Source: Periplaneta americana
Lineage: Eukaryota > Arthropoda > Insecta > Blattodea > Blattidae
Length of the DNA stretch: 64,000 bases
Direction: 5' to 3'
Assembly: GCF_040183065.1 (NCBI RefSeq)
Contig: NC_091124.1
Coordinates: 66,933,501-66,997,500 of the forward strand
Shown here: piece by piece, positions 42,815 to 54,223 of the stretch
How positions within the stretch are numbered: position 1 is the stretch's first letter
Layout of the letters: the number at the start of each line of letters is the position of its first letter
Made by a program: the position numbers and the translations under genes
The notes under the pieces: generated by a model
The model's input: only the letters and a program-made list of their open reading frames with translations
The model's database searches: none
Told to the model about the DNA's origin: nothing

Positions 42815-43190
42815 AACCCGTGAAATAATATTGGAAGAGCACAGTTTTATAAAATCTTACTGGATTTCTATTATCAATTTTTTGTTCAATGTTCGATAAA
42901 TTACTGTACAGGTAGACTAACCTTTTTTATTTTATTTCCTATATCATTCTCATGATCAAAAGATATATAAGTACCTAGGTAATTGAATCCTAACTTCATT
43001 TATGGTTTTGCTTTTAATGTCATTCTCAACCTAATATGTTTTCCTGAAATATTACGGCCTTAGATCTTTTTTTCAATTCATATTCTCTGCGTGCATTGTG
43101 TAATTTAAAGCCATTACTTTGTAATTTGTCCTCAGTTCTTGTTCTTATTACGTGCTCATCACTATACGAGATTGTATTAAGAGGTTTAAC
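42815..43190 (-). mobile_element. LINE reverse transcriptase C-terminal relic
   Basis: On the minus strand the translation includes EDKLQSNGFKLHNARREYEL, KKRSKAVIFQENILG, then after a stop NDIKSKTINEVRI and a YLxTYISFDHENDIGNKIKK-like block. It ends near KILYNCALPILFHG. This is the region just after the reverse transcriptase palm. It fits directly before the part preserved at 41607-41866 of the same orientation, so the two are likely one interrupted element. Confidence 0.65.
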
Positions 43191-43860
43191 ATGATTTTTT
43201 GCTTGGTACTGATTATTTCATAAAAGACACCACTTTATATTAAAAAGTTCGTTCAGTTTTATATTGATTATGCCTTTCAAATATAAAGCACCTGCAGGAA
43301 GCATGGCTTTGAAACGTACAAATTTATGAAAATTAAACGAATGCTAATATGACGATGGAACAAAATTCTTTGCTAATGCAGCGGTAAATTTGATCCCAGG
43401 AATATTATACAGAAGCTTTATTCAATATTTATCTTTCCAGTGACTGAACGCAATGGCGTCCTTCGTCTATGGTAGCCCTTAGAATGTTGTAGTTTTTTTC
43501 TTATTCTCTTGGTTTTCCTGAAGTTTTCTTTTGCTTCGTCATATACCAGACTTACTAACTTTTGGCCTTGTGTGGTGTGAATAAATGTTCTAAACTGTGA
43601 CAAGATTTGCTTGGTAATAAGGCTGAATATTCGATTGAATAACGAGTTTTGTTGCTGTTGAAACTCACCTGTTAAAGAAGTCTTTCGAAAGATGTGTTCA
43701 ATTGTGTGAAAACTTTTCCGGAGTGCAATAGAGCCTACAGTTGAAAACTTTTGCGATGGATTTATTTATGAAGTGGAGAGAAACTGGATGAGTTGGTAAC
43801 AAGAAATCTTAGTCCCGAGAGAGTCATCACTCAAGGCATACTCGAAAACATACACCCCAG
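43191..43860. other. no recognisable gene
   Basis: Minus-strand frame at 43418-43603 has a basic stretch but no known motif. Confidence 0.4.
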
Positions 43861-43862
43861 TA

Positions 43863-44612
43863 CAGTGGTTCCCAAACGTCTTGAAGACGCGGCCCACTTT
43901 TGGGGAGAATTTAGTTTCCGAACCTCCCCCCACCCACTACCGTACCGGTTCTTGACTCCAATCAAAAAACAAGTCCCTGTAAAATCGTAAATTATAATTT
44001 TACTCATAACCCGTCGATAACACCCAAAGTACGATTTTAAACAACAGGTTTCTGAGTATTTTCCGAAAGAAACTCAAAACAATTACGGCAGTCACAGATG
44101 TATACAGAATCTGTTGCGCTTAAGTGGCTGAAATTAAAAACAAATATGAAGAAAAAACTCATTGAAATTTGAACCTATTGGTGGAACGTTGAAACTGTAC
44201 CTTTTTTGCAGTGTTGACCAGTTTTCCAACAAAAGAATACCTCGAGTTTACAAAAGGAGTTCTTAAATTTTTTGTAACATTTGCAATCTCGCATTCATTC
44301 TCTTCTATGATTTCCATCGAAACAAAAGCGAGATATCTCGAATTTGAAAATGGTATCACTGTGTGTATCGAATACTAAGTCCAGATTTGAGAGGTCACGT
44401 TCTGAAAAACAGGCACATTTAATTATTTTTTATTTTATAACCACTGATAGTTTTTTTTTTATTTTTATGTTCAAAGTTGTTTATGTTTCTAAGTGCAAAG
44501 TAAATGTGTGTTAATAAGGTATTTTTGTTTTATTTTGTAACTATCTCGCGACCCCTCTCAGCTCTTTACACGATCCTCCAAGGGATCGCGACCCACACTT
44601 TGGGAACCACTG
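43863..44612. mobile_element. hAT (Charlie-like ends) non-autonomous element, 750 bp
   Basis: Both ends begin CAGTGGTTCCCAAA. The left continues CGTCTTGAAGACGCGGCCCA and the right (reverse complement) GTGTGGGTCGCGATCCCTTG. Flanks CCCCAGTA and CCTTAGTA match at 6 of 8 positions. The minus-strand frame 44159-44359 lacks clear hAT motifs. Confidence 0.78.
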
Positions 44613-44679
44613 CCTTAGTAGGCCCTATATAGAGAACTAAGTCCGAAAAAATTGAATTTGCCGTTTAATCAGCAGTGCG

Positions 44680-44800
44680 GTATTCTGAATCGCTTATTTA
44701 ACGATGCTGCATCACTACGAAATTATCTATTGTCGGTGGGATTGGTGATATCAAAAGAGCATTTTGTAAGATGAGTCCGAGATTTCGTCATAAAATCACC
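44680..44800 (-). repeat. SINE family A2 fragment
   Basis: TTATTTAACGATGCTGCATC, ACTACGAAATTATCTATTG and GGGATTGGTGATATC follow the 3' part of family A2 in reverse, then it diverges. Confidence 0.6.
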
Positions 44801-45475
44801 TGATATTCGTCTTATACTAGCAGCAAAAAAACGCATCCCAAACATTACCTCGAAGCTACGCTGCGCTAGTAGCAAAAAAAAAAAATGCGTTATTTCGCGA
44901 GCACCAGCTGTAAAGACACTTACGAACTTGATATTCTAACCCTACACATTTCTATAGCGTATATATGTCGCTCCTAGATTACAAGAAAGACCTTACTTTC
45001 TGTCGATGGATGATAGAGTGTGTATACAACGGCACGGTTCATCAATCATTGATATTAATTAGCGACAAATCTCGTTCCATTTCAGTGGAGTTTACTTTCA
45101 AAACCGGGGAATTCGGCTTACTGTAAACTCATACAAAACAAGTTAATGTTTGAGTTCGTAGCGTTTTTTTATGGTAATAGAACCTTTGTAAGAAACTTGT
45201 TTGAGATTTGCAATTTGTCATTTCAATGTCATAGTATTTTGTTAACTGAATATGTCTTGAATTTCCTTTTATTTTTAAGAAAGTTTGTGTTAGGAGGGTG
45301 GAGAGCACAAAGATGACTCATTCGTCTCCAAAAAATTAGACACCAAGCAAATAAATATTTTCCTTTCTTTTTTTTTTTTTTAACATCCTTACCAAAGAAG
45401 GCGGGAGATCACTTTGAGTCCTAGATGTGGTTTGGCTTTTAATTTTTTTTACCCTCTAAATGTCTAACTTTTAAG

Positions 45476-45476
<1 letters not shown>
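44801..45476. other. no recognisable gene
   Basis: Contains a duplicated phrase (AGCAGCAAAAAAACGCAT near 44820, AGTAGCAAAAAAAAAAAATG near 44870). Nothing else recognised. Confidence 0.4.

Positions 45477-45523
<47 letters not shown>
45477..45523. repeat. (TA)n microsatellite
   Basis: About 23 TA units. Confidence 0.95.
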
Positions 45524-45531
<8 letters not shown>

Positions 45532-45599
45532 AAATAACATCACAAGAAAGAAACATATAAATTGCTTAATTTAAACTGAAGGGATAGTAATAACTTGAG

Positions 45600-46980
45600 A
45601 CTATTAGAAGGAAGTAGTAGGAGTAACAGAGAAAGATTTGTTAGCAATAAGAGAAAAAATGAAGATTAAGAGAAGAGCAAAGTATTAGGAGCAAGAAGGA
45701 AAGATTTAGTAGAAATAAGAGGGAAAGAAGGATTAAGAGGGAAGAAGAAAGCGCTAGGAGCCAGCGGAAAACATTTAGTAGCAAATTCCACTTATTTTCT
45801 GTGGGACTGGGAGAAAAAGAATTAAGCAATAGGAGCAAGAAAAAAATATGTAGGAGCAGTAATAGAGAAATCAGTATGATTAAGAGAAAAATAAAAAGTA
45901 TTAGGAGCAAGAAAGAGAAAGAAGTAGGATTAAGAGGAAAAGGAGAAAGTACATTGTGTCGCATAAGTTTCTCCGTTGCGAGGGCGATGCGCTAGCACAC
46001 TCAGTTATACTCAGTTACGTTGGTAACGAATTTCGCTTACAACCATAACGTCCACTATCAGCTATACGTACGTAGAATGCTATTCAGTTACTACCTGCAC
46101 TAGGTAAAGGCCAGCACCGCTGCTCCCTCGCCTTATCTTAGTGCTGCCAACTTAAGCATTCCCATGCGACTCTGAGTTCACTGCGGAGAGACTTTTGCCA
46201 CGCAGTGTATTAAGGAGTAAGAGGAAAAGAAGGAAATATTAAGAGCAAGAGGAGAAGGTGTAAGAACAATAACAGAGAAAGCAGAATTAAGAGGAAAAGA
46301 AGAAAGTATTAAGAGCAAAAAGAAAAGTTGAAAGAAGGAAGTAGGATTAATAGAAAAAGAAGGAAGTATTAGAAGCTAGAAGAAAATATGTAGGATAAGT
46401 AAGCAGGAGAAAATATTAGAATAATGAAATAGGAAAATAAGAAGAAAAGAAGGAAGTATAAAAAGCAAACGGAGAGGATGTAAGAGCAATAATAGAGAAA
46501 GAAATAGGATTAAAAAGAAAAGGAATAAGTATTAGGATCAAGGTGAAAAGATGTCGGAGCAGTAATTAGAGAAAGAAATAGGATTAAGAGAAGAAGAAGA
46601 AGAAGAAGAAGAAGAAGAAGAAAGTATTAGAAGGAAGAGGAGGAGAAGATGTAACAGCTGTAATAGAGAGAGAAGTAGAATTAATAAGAAAAGGAGTATA
46701 TATTTGAAGCAGATGAAAAGGTATCGGAACAGTAATAGAGAAAGAAGTAGGATTAAGAGGACAAGGAGGAAGTATTAGGAGCAAGAGGAAAATATGTAGG
46801 ACCAATGAGAAAAGAAGTAGGATTAGAGAAGAAGAAGAAGAAGAAGAAGAAGAAGAAGAAGAAGAAGAAGAGGAGGAGGATAGAGGGAGAAAAAGAAAGA
46901 TTTGGAGTGGAGTAAGTGTAAAAGATGTGTAAGAAGTACAAAGAAGAAGAAGAAGAAGAAGCAGGAGGGAAAAAGAAGAA
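45600..46980. repeat. purine-rich minisatellite, ~73-bp unit, with GAA expansions
   Basis: Degenerate copies of a unit with GAAGTAGGATTAAGAGGAAA, GAAGTATTAGGAGCAAGAGG, and ATATGTAGGAGCAGTAATAG. The plus strand is almost entirely purine with T. Pure GAA runs occur at about 46587-46622, 46829-46880 and 46940-46962. It is interrupted by the MITE at 45952-46207. Leu/Phe-rich minus-strand frames are artefacts. Confidence 0.92.
45952..46207. mobile_element. MITE with TA target duplication inside the minisatellite
   Basis: Left end CATTGTGTCGCATAAGTTTC and right end (reverse complement) CACTGCGTGGCAAAAGTCTC, both continuing TCCG. TA flanks each side (45950-45951, 46208-46209). 256 bp, no coding. 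Confidence 0.75.
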
Positions 46981-47984
46981 GTAAAGTACTTACAAATCTT
47001 TGTGAAATGAGAGCACTTACCTGCTTATGTTAACATATTATTGCTAGGAATGATTTGATAATATACGAGAAATCATTTTCAAATTTAAAATTGAAATAAA
47101 CTGTAATAATTTCCAAATCCGTATCCTTTTAATTGATCCTTTATAACTGATACTACTTACAGTTTCAGCATGTGTTAATGCTACCGTTTGGATGTGGTAC
47201 ACCACATGAACATGATTAGGACATATGCATCAGTCAGGCCGTTGTAATCATCTTTCATACATTATAGACATTATAATAAAGAAAAATATGAGTTTCAACA
47301 ATGTGAACACTGATTATATTTGTAACCTCAGCTAAAATAATAATAACCATCATAATGAAAAGGTGTGACAATTTTACATATTTGTCAATTAAATCAATTT
47401 ACGTATCCACAGAATCAAAACAGGAAATTAAAAGACAAGTTCCTAAATAAATTAGATCACTATTATATTATCATCCAGCATCCGTTTGGTTATTCTAAGT
47501 TTTATTTATATATTCCACTTTAAGTCTCATTTTCTGAAACGAATATTACAATCTTCCAAATGTATTTAAAATCTTTCAACATTGTGATTACAGGAGTTCA
47601 CAACACAATAATATAGCTTCTTGACGTCCTCGAACAAGGTATTACGAGCTGATTTACACTATAAGGATCATCCATGATAGATCATGGTAAAACATTCTTT
47701 AACAGTTATTACGTGCTCAAATAACGGTGAAAGAACATTTTTACAATTTTGGTAATGTTATATGATATGATATGAGAATGAAGTAAATCAGAAATAGTCC
47801 ATGACCTTCCCATAAGTCTGGAAATAATATCTTTCATTCATTTGCTTAGCAATCATTATACAAATATTTACTTTCCATGAACTCAAGGGCAACATATACA
47901 TTACATTAGTATTATTACATTTATAAAAGTCAACAGTGATATTAAAAATGCAGGTAAAAATAAATATACTCATTTTACTCTTAC
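46981..47984. other. no recognisable gene
   Basis: AT-rich spacer without recognised motif. Confidence 0.4.
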
Positions 47985-48105
47985 TAAGGAACTGGCCACC
48001 CTACCCCATTATCTCCTGGCTTAGTTTCCTCATGAGTGATACCTTATTGGTGTCATTTATGAAGTTTCAACCAGTTTTCGGACTGTTGACTAAATATACA
48101 TTATT
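47985..48105 (-). repeat. interspersed repeat family R, minus copy
   Basis: Reverse complement has TTTAGTCAACAGTCCGAAAA, ATGACACCAATAAGGTATCA and GATAATGGGGTAGGGTGGCC, in the order of 31434-31560. Confidence 0.85.
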
Positions 48106-49430
48106 CCTACTCTGATTCTATTGTCATAGATCATTGAAGACCTTAATTCCCAATTTTTTCAAATTTCATTTCATTCAATCTAAGGGAGATGCATCCATAT
48201 GAGAATATCTTACTCAATGGGCTCAGTCGTAGCTCAACTGTAAGTGATTCATTCTCGGAGATATCTTAACTGGCTTTTCTTAATCAGTATCTCAGAAAGT
48301 CGTTTTTGGCGCTTAGTCCTTTTGGAAAGATAGGTCTTCAATTGTCGGAGACTACGACAAAGGTGCGAAGTAGGTACAATTGTTGTTCTTAATAATCATG
48401 GAAAGTGTAGATACATGAACGAATTTCAACATAAAAAATGCTACCTTCAATGACAAGAAAAATCTTACAACTTTTCCCTGAAATAAACCAGTGAGCGATA
48501 CTAATTAAAGTTTAAGATTTTACAGTGACAATGGTGGAAGGTTTAGATAAACTATCACAAACGCATGGTTTCAGCCATGGACTGCAACAGAAGGAATTTT
48601 TGGAAGGCTAGATCCTACCAAAGTTAACCCATATCCATCGTCCTGTACACTTCCTCTCCACACAAGTATTGAAAGCGCAACTAAAACTAATTTCAGGTCA
48701 CTTCCAACACAATTTATTTATTACTTTAATTTAATGTTTAGGAACTAAATTAACTCTACTTTCAATACAATTCAGCTGAGTGGTCAGAGCGTATCCTAGC
48801 AAAGAACTTATTAAACAATTAACTGCTTGAGTCCATTTATTATACCGATACTTTCAGAGCTTTTAATTTCATCAACTTACCTACTCTTTAAGTTTTAATC
48901 TTTATGAATGAGTTTGGCTTCTAAATGCTTCAATTATTATATCTAGATCACATATTTTCTTTAGCATTTGCTTCACATTTTCTATTCAATGCAGAGGGTG
49001 ACAATGTTAATGTTTTAATGTGGGAAACCTTAGCTTCAACTTATTGTTTGGCTCTAGGAGTGTGCAATTTTCGTTTCGCGTCTAGTTGGTGCACAATAAA
49101 ATTATGCATGCTAATAGTAGTGTTATATAATAACATAAAAATTTTCTTTGACCAGCCAGTAATAACCTATTTCAATAACAATTTATATTATATGAGGCAC
49201 AAAGGGAAATGGTTACACATTAAAATTTGCCCATGTGAACACCCTTCCCCAGTCACACATGGTGGCAATACCACTGATATCCTTAAGAGTGTCTAATGAA
49301 TTATGCCTTAAGTGCTTCTACGCAAGTTGAAAAAATTAAGAAAAAAATTTAGGGAAGATAAAAATTAAGGAGTATTTTAGTATTGGTACGTCTGATTGAG
49401 GTTCTGGCTGGTACAACCACAGTCTATTAT
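48106..49430. other. no recognisable gene
   Basis: The 123-codon frame at 48925-49296 shows no domain signature and is not supported by neighbours. Nothing else recognised. Confidence 0.35.
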
Positions 49431-49433
49431 ATA

Positions 49434-49583
49434 CAGTCACAAAGCTCAATACGTAGTAAATATGCATCCATAGACAGTTGCTAACCACTAGGATCGCTAC
49501 TATCGCCTCATTACAGACAATGCGAAATAATTCCGGCACAGTCTATTGTTCCTAGCATCCTCACAACTCAAGCTTCGTGACTG
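49434..49583. mobile_element. Tc1-type MITE, 150 bp
   Basis: Ends CAGTCACAAAGCTCAA and (reverse complement) CAGTCACGAAGCTTGAG, each flanked by TA. No coding. Confidence 0.75.
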
Positions 49584-49608
49584 TATATACTAGACTGTGT
49601 TACAGCTA

Positions 49609-50437
49609 TTAGTTTGATGCACAAGTTCGTAACGCTTTTGTTCATCACAACACTACGTTGCTAGGAGACTTTATCGTTTGTCATTTGTCATTTGTTATCT
49701 GAAGTATTGTGCTTGTAAATAAGCATCATATTTTGCTGATTTGAAGAAAGTTTGTGCTATTTGTGGGCTAAAGAAGATGGAATGTCAAGTGGAAAAAAAA
49801 CTAACATTTCCGACATATTTTTCTGTTTAATAGAGGTGCAAAGGCAGTGGAGGCGGCTCGAAACATCTGTATCACAAACGGGATGAATGCCATCGGAGAA
49901 AGCACTGGAAGAAAATGGTTCCGTCATTTCAACATACAACATCCCGTACAAAAGTTAGTATCTGGTGGGATAAAGGTGTCATGTACTACGAATTGCTTCC
50001 CAGGAATGTTACCACAACTGCTGACATTTATTCTCAACAACTCAGACACCTTATGGCCGCAAAATTGAAGAAGACTGCATCAAGTCCTGCTGCAACACGA
50101 TAATGCACCAACATGACAAAATCAGCTATCCGGAAGCTTCATTGGGAAGTGATTTCATATGCCCCATATTCTCCCGATCTTGCGTCCTCAGATTTCCACC
50201 TTTTCCGTTCTCTATCCAACAATCTTCAAGGAAACTTCTTTGATAACGAAGATGCTTTACAAACTTGGCTTGACTACTTCTTTAACTCCAAACCAGCAGA
50301 TTTCTTTAAACGTGGAGTTGAAAACCCACCCCCAGCATTGGCACAGAGTCATAGGTAATATAGAACAATATGTTACAGATTCATCTCTGTCTTCTATTCC
50401 TCTCAAATAAAAACATTTATCCACGACTAGTATCTAA
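49609..50437 (+). mobile_element. mariner element, internally deleted
   Basis: Left end TTAGTTTGATGCACAAGTTC followed by GTAACGC, a mariner-style terminus preceded by TA. The right end is degraded near 50437. Length about 830 bp against about 1.3 kb for an intact mariner, with the loss inside the transposase. Confidence 0.75.
49760..50360 (+). pseudogene. mariner transposase (DD34D-type), deleted and frameshifted
   Basis: Pieces in order: VEAARNICITNGMNAIGEST then GRKWFRHFNI (N-terminal helix-turn-helix region). The frame then jumps to SIWWDKGVMYYELLPRN and TTADIYSQQLRHLMAAKLKK, LLQHDNAPT, AIRKLHWEVISYAPYSPDLA and SSDFHLFRSLSNNLQGNFF, ending near RGVENPPPALAQ. HDNA and SPDLxxSDFHLF carry the second and third catalytic Asp and are intact. 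About 100 residues between WFRHFN and SIWWD are missing, including the expected first catalytic motif. Frames change at least twice. Confidence 0.85.
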
Positions 50438-50900
50438 ACTGGACTTTATTTCACTGTTCTTACCAAACTAAACAATGGCTTTATTCACATCAGCGAATTG
50501 ATTTTTTTTAAATAGATCTCTCCAGGACAACCAACGCATTAGCAACAACAAAATTCACACATTCATTCATTAAATAACTTCTTCACAAACAACAGATTAC
50601 AAAGAAAAGGAATGCAATTTAAAATTAAATTTAGATACAAAGTAATGGATAAAACATTGTATAGCACACGAAAGTAAGCAGGTTTTATGCGCTCGTGGAA
50701 ATTAACGCCCGAATAAAATCTAATTTTAATCTCTTATACTATAAATTACTATTCACAGAGAAAAACGCTATGTACTTTCGCATCTACGCAATATTATCAG
50801 GCAGTACATCTCACTTGATATGTGTCAGAGGAAGAACAATTGTTGCGCATATCTTTAGGTTCGATAACTGAAATATGTTACTAGTCAGCGAAGTATGCAA
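50438..50900. other. no recognisable gene
   Basis: AT-rich spacer. Confidence 0.4.
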
Positions 50901-50904
50901 TGGT

Positions 50905-51020
50905 AAAGGAACTACCTACCCTACACCATTATCCCCTAGTTTTAGTTTCTTCATGAGTTGTGCCATATTGGTGTCACTTATGACACCAATCAGTCTTCGG
51001 ACTGTTGTCTAAACTCACTA
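50905..51020 (-). repeat. interspersed repeat family R, second minus copy
   Basis: Reverse complement has TTAGACAACAGTCCGAAGAC, GACACCAATATGGCACAAC and GATAATGGTGTAGGGTAGG. Confidence 0.8.
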
Positions 51021-51114
51021 AACATTAAGGGTGCTATGCATAGACATTTCGCCAGCCTGCGCTACGAGCGTGCTAAACTAGCCCCGGCTATCGACTGATC
51101 ACTTGTACAGAATT

Positions 51115-51210
51115 CATATCATATCATATCATATCATATCATATCATATCATATCATATCATATCATATCATATCATATCATATCATATCATATCATATC
51201 ATATCATATC
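51115..51210. repeat. (CATAT)n pentanucleotide microsatellite
   Basis: About 19 perfect copies of a 5-bp CATAT unit. Confidence 0.97.
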
Positions 51211-51214
51211 GCTA

Positions 51215-51826
51215 ACACTGGTTTATGAATATGAAAAACGTTAGTTCGCTGATCATCCACCGGAAGCCCGCACTAAGAAAGTCTATGAATATAGCCCTTA
51301 GTATTGTATTTTCAGTAGTTTTTTACGCACGTAACAAATGCTTAGACTTAGGATACTGCTTACTAGCCTATTCTAGAAAAATATACCAATCACAGAAAGA
51401 TAAGCTAATAACTCGGCTAAGCTCCAACCAAATTTAGGATTCGATATGCATACACATGCAAGAAAATACAAATGCGAATCTTCAAGTACCTACTTGATGC
51501 CTCTTGCTTTTCCATTTCAGTTCAAAAGATGGTTTAAATAAAAGAGCCTACATACCGTCACTCACACTTTCACAAGCCTACCATTTCAAAATCCATACAG
51601 GTCTCGACTGTTCAAATATGGAACTAGATTGATAACGAATGACACGATCTCTGGGTTATTAAATCCTTTGTCTCTAGCTGAAAGCCATACTACATTTTAA
51701 AGACAAATTTTATATTGTCCTGGCCTGCTTATAGAAATGCTTAGGACATAGCGCGTCATTTCGTGTTACAAAATGGAGTATGACAATATTGGTGGTCAAA
51801 AAAATCACTACTACATCTGACTGACA
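51215..51826. other. no recognisable gene
   Basis: The 70-codon frame at 51225-51437 has no recognised motif. Confidence 0.35.
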
Positions 51827-52347
51827 ATAGGTTTGTTCCAGCGCGGTTCAGAATCGATTCTAAATTGCCTGCTCATGCGCAGTATCTCAATGTTCGTTCC
51901 AACAAACTTGAACTGATTCAGAACCAATTCTGAACTCCCAGTTTCCTGTTCCAACGTGCTTTGGAACTCGTTCGGAACGAGTGAAATTGGTTCTTGATTA
52001 AGAGCAGGAACTGGGAATTCTGAACTACTAACGTATGCGCAGATGGTTTGATCTGTGGCTAAAATTAAAACGCTTCGAGACTGGGTAGGTTAAAATGAAA
52101 AAATAGTCGATCATGAGTGATTTGGAAGGTGATAAAGATATATTTTATGATGAATTAAGATAGGAAAGTCAATGGAATTTTAATATGAGAAGAAACTCAA
52201 AAGGACGTGAAAGATCAGTTCAAGAAACGTTCCAACAACGTAAAATCTCGAATTAGTTCTGAGAATGTACACAACTGGTGCATGCGTCAAAAGATGTTCA
52301 GTATTAGTTCGTAACGCATTCTGAATTGCTCGTTAGAACAAACCTAT
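51827..52347. mobile_element. non-autonomous DNA element, 521 bp, Harbinger-like ends
   Basis: Ends ATAGGTTTGTTCCAGCGCGG and (reverse complement) ATAGGTTTGTTCTAACGAGC; further in both have TTCAGAAT. Left interior repeats words such as GAACTGATTCAGAACCAATT. An AGGTTTGTTC-style terminus is known in PIF/Harbinger relatives, but a 3-bp duplication is not clear here. Confidence 0.65.
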
Positions 52348-52945
52348 GATTAGAGATACTTTTGGATTAGAACTTTCAATGCATCTTAGTAAAACTGAAA
52401 GCTTCTCAGAGAATTTGTTAGGTTTAGTTACGATAAGTAATATGACTATTTCATTATTGCTCAGCGACTGAAAGTAGGACAATGATTTCCCTAATTTAAA
52501 TTAGGATAGGATTAGTCAATTCAGGTTATATTATTATACCTATGCTTACTTATAAATGTACTTGCATAAGGAAGTACATCTAGCTTAAAAACTACGTTTT
52601 TCACCCATTTTCTCAAGTCTCCCTCAATGAATGAAGTTAAAAATTTGCGAGGTTATTACTCATATCTTAATTTACAAGAACCGTTACTTGGATTAAAAAA
52701 AACATTGATATGTTTAAAATTTTCGTAATTTTGGAAATTTTTTTACGACCAATACCAGTTTCTCTCCTAGCTCCCACAATTTTCAAAAATATCTTAAATG
52801 TCTTCTGTCCTTGCAATTCCAGAAGGTTGTGGCACCATTAAATTATCTTCAATTTAAGTACTACTTTTTATTACTATTTTTTAATTTCCTGAAAATGTTT
52901 ACTCAAACATATTTTCAATATTTTTTTTATTAATAATAAAACGAA
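52348..52945. other. no recognisable gene
   Basis: AT-rich spacer. Confidence 0.4.
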
Positions 52946-52947
52946 TA

Positions 52948-54221
52948 TACAGGTTTCGCCAGGGAAACGGGCTACAGAAATATTGTAGGCAATAGAAGGT
53001 GCTGTTATTTATTGTTATATTGCCAAAACTATGCCATTTACGTAGCGTTACGTGCTCAATCGCCAGCGAATAGGGATTATACAGAATGGACACTCAGCGA
53101 ATTTTCCTGTTTTGTGTCCCTGTGCGCCGGCGTTTAGTTCCACTTTCAAGCGCTAGAGGTTAGTGTAATCGAGCACACGCTAAGATAATAATTGAATATA
53201 AGAGTTGAGACACAGGATCGAAACATCGCCTACCTTGTTGCATAATCCAGTAACGCTTTGCTTCAAATAAATTCAAGTTAACAGCTTCTCCTATTTCTCA
53301 GTGACAAACTAGTTGTAATAATACTTTTTTATGTTTTATATATAATAAGTTATATTATAAAATAATATAATACATTATAAAATTATGTATCAAATTCGTT
53401 TAATATTTGTATAAAATATATAGGCATATGGTTTTACTTCTCATAGGAGTTCTGTTTTTCCATTTTTAGCGCCATCAAATCATTGCATATTTTAATTGTT
53501 GATGGGGTCAACGTCTCAAATCTCATTATAAAGGATCTCTAGAGTCTACACATTACAGACAATGACGGGTTTATTATTTCATGAGTCCAATTTATTTTAT
53601 TTGAATAGGCCTACATAATGTAGCTAGATGTATCAAATGTATGTCTGTTATATTCCGTTGTGTCGACTGTTAACTGGTGTGTCAGCAACGACTCCAGGGA
53701 AAAAGCAGCATCTCACGCTCAAGCTGGTTTGATGGTCATCAGTCCTGCTACATCAAAGGTACCGACGCGAAGTGTCCATACTTGTAATTCCCAATAAGCT
53801 GCAGTCGCCATGGACCAATGGAACGGTGCACAGCATGCATATTATGCAATCAAATCGTTAACAACAACGAGAGTTGCGAGGTTGCTAGACGAGATTTTCG
53901 TACACATTTCAATATCGGACGTCATGATTCTGTGCCTAGCGCACATGCCACCAAATTATGGATTACAGGATCTGCTATGAAGAGAAAGCCACCGCGTGGA
54001 AGAACTGTCAATAGCCTCGTAACTGTCATTGTTTTTGTAAAACGCTTTGATTACATATGCACGCTGTGCGCCGTTCCATTGTTCCATGACGACTGATCAT
54101 GTAACGCTACGTAAATAGCATATTTTTGGCAATATAACAACAGATAATAGCACCTTCTATAGCCTACAATATTTCTATAGCGCGTACTTTAAAATCGCCC
54201 GTTTCTCTGGCGAATCCTGTA
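52948..54221 (+). mobile_element. Tc1/mariner-like (DUF4817-type) element with ~150-bp inverted ends, TA duplication
   Basis: Left end TACAGGTTTCGCCAGGGAAA and right end (reverse complement) TACAGGATTCGCCAGAGAAA. Similarity runs about 150 bp inward through AAATATTGTAGGC, ATAGAAGGTGCT and TTACGTAGCGTTAC. The left arm lacks a block of about 19 bp present in the right. TA flanks at 52946-52947 and 54222-54223. The interior encodes only an N-terminal transposase piece near the right end, so it is a deletion derivative. Confidence 0.85.
53813..54096 (+). pseudogene. DUF4817-type transposase N-terminal fragment
   Basis: Plus frames give MDQWNGAQHAYYAIKS, then by frameshift EVARRDFRTHFNIGRHDSVP, SAHATKLWITGSAMKRKPPR and GRTVNS. 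This matches the N-terminal helix-turn-helix layout (xxRRxFRxHFNIGRHxxxPSxxxIKxWxxxFxxTGSAxKKKPPGRxRTV) with a short deletion before TGSA. The catalytic region is missing. Confidence 0.75.
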
Positions 54222-54223
54222 TA

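Noticed and set aside
44820..44900. Duplicated AGCAGCAAAAAAACGCAT-like phrase as an inverted-repeat or CRISPR-like unit
   Set aside because: Only two loose copies with differing spacing; no array and eukaryotic context.
45641..46941. Leu/Phe/Ser-rich minus-strand frames resembling membrane proteins
   Set aside because: They are the pyrimidine strand of the purine-rich minisatellite, with few stops by composition alone.
48925..49296. 123-codon plus-strand frame as a gene
   Set aside because: No motif, no splice or composition change, and it is surrounded by similar AT-rich sequence. It is possible by chance in 64 kb.
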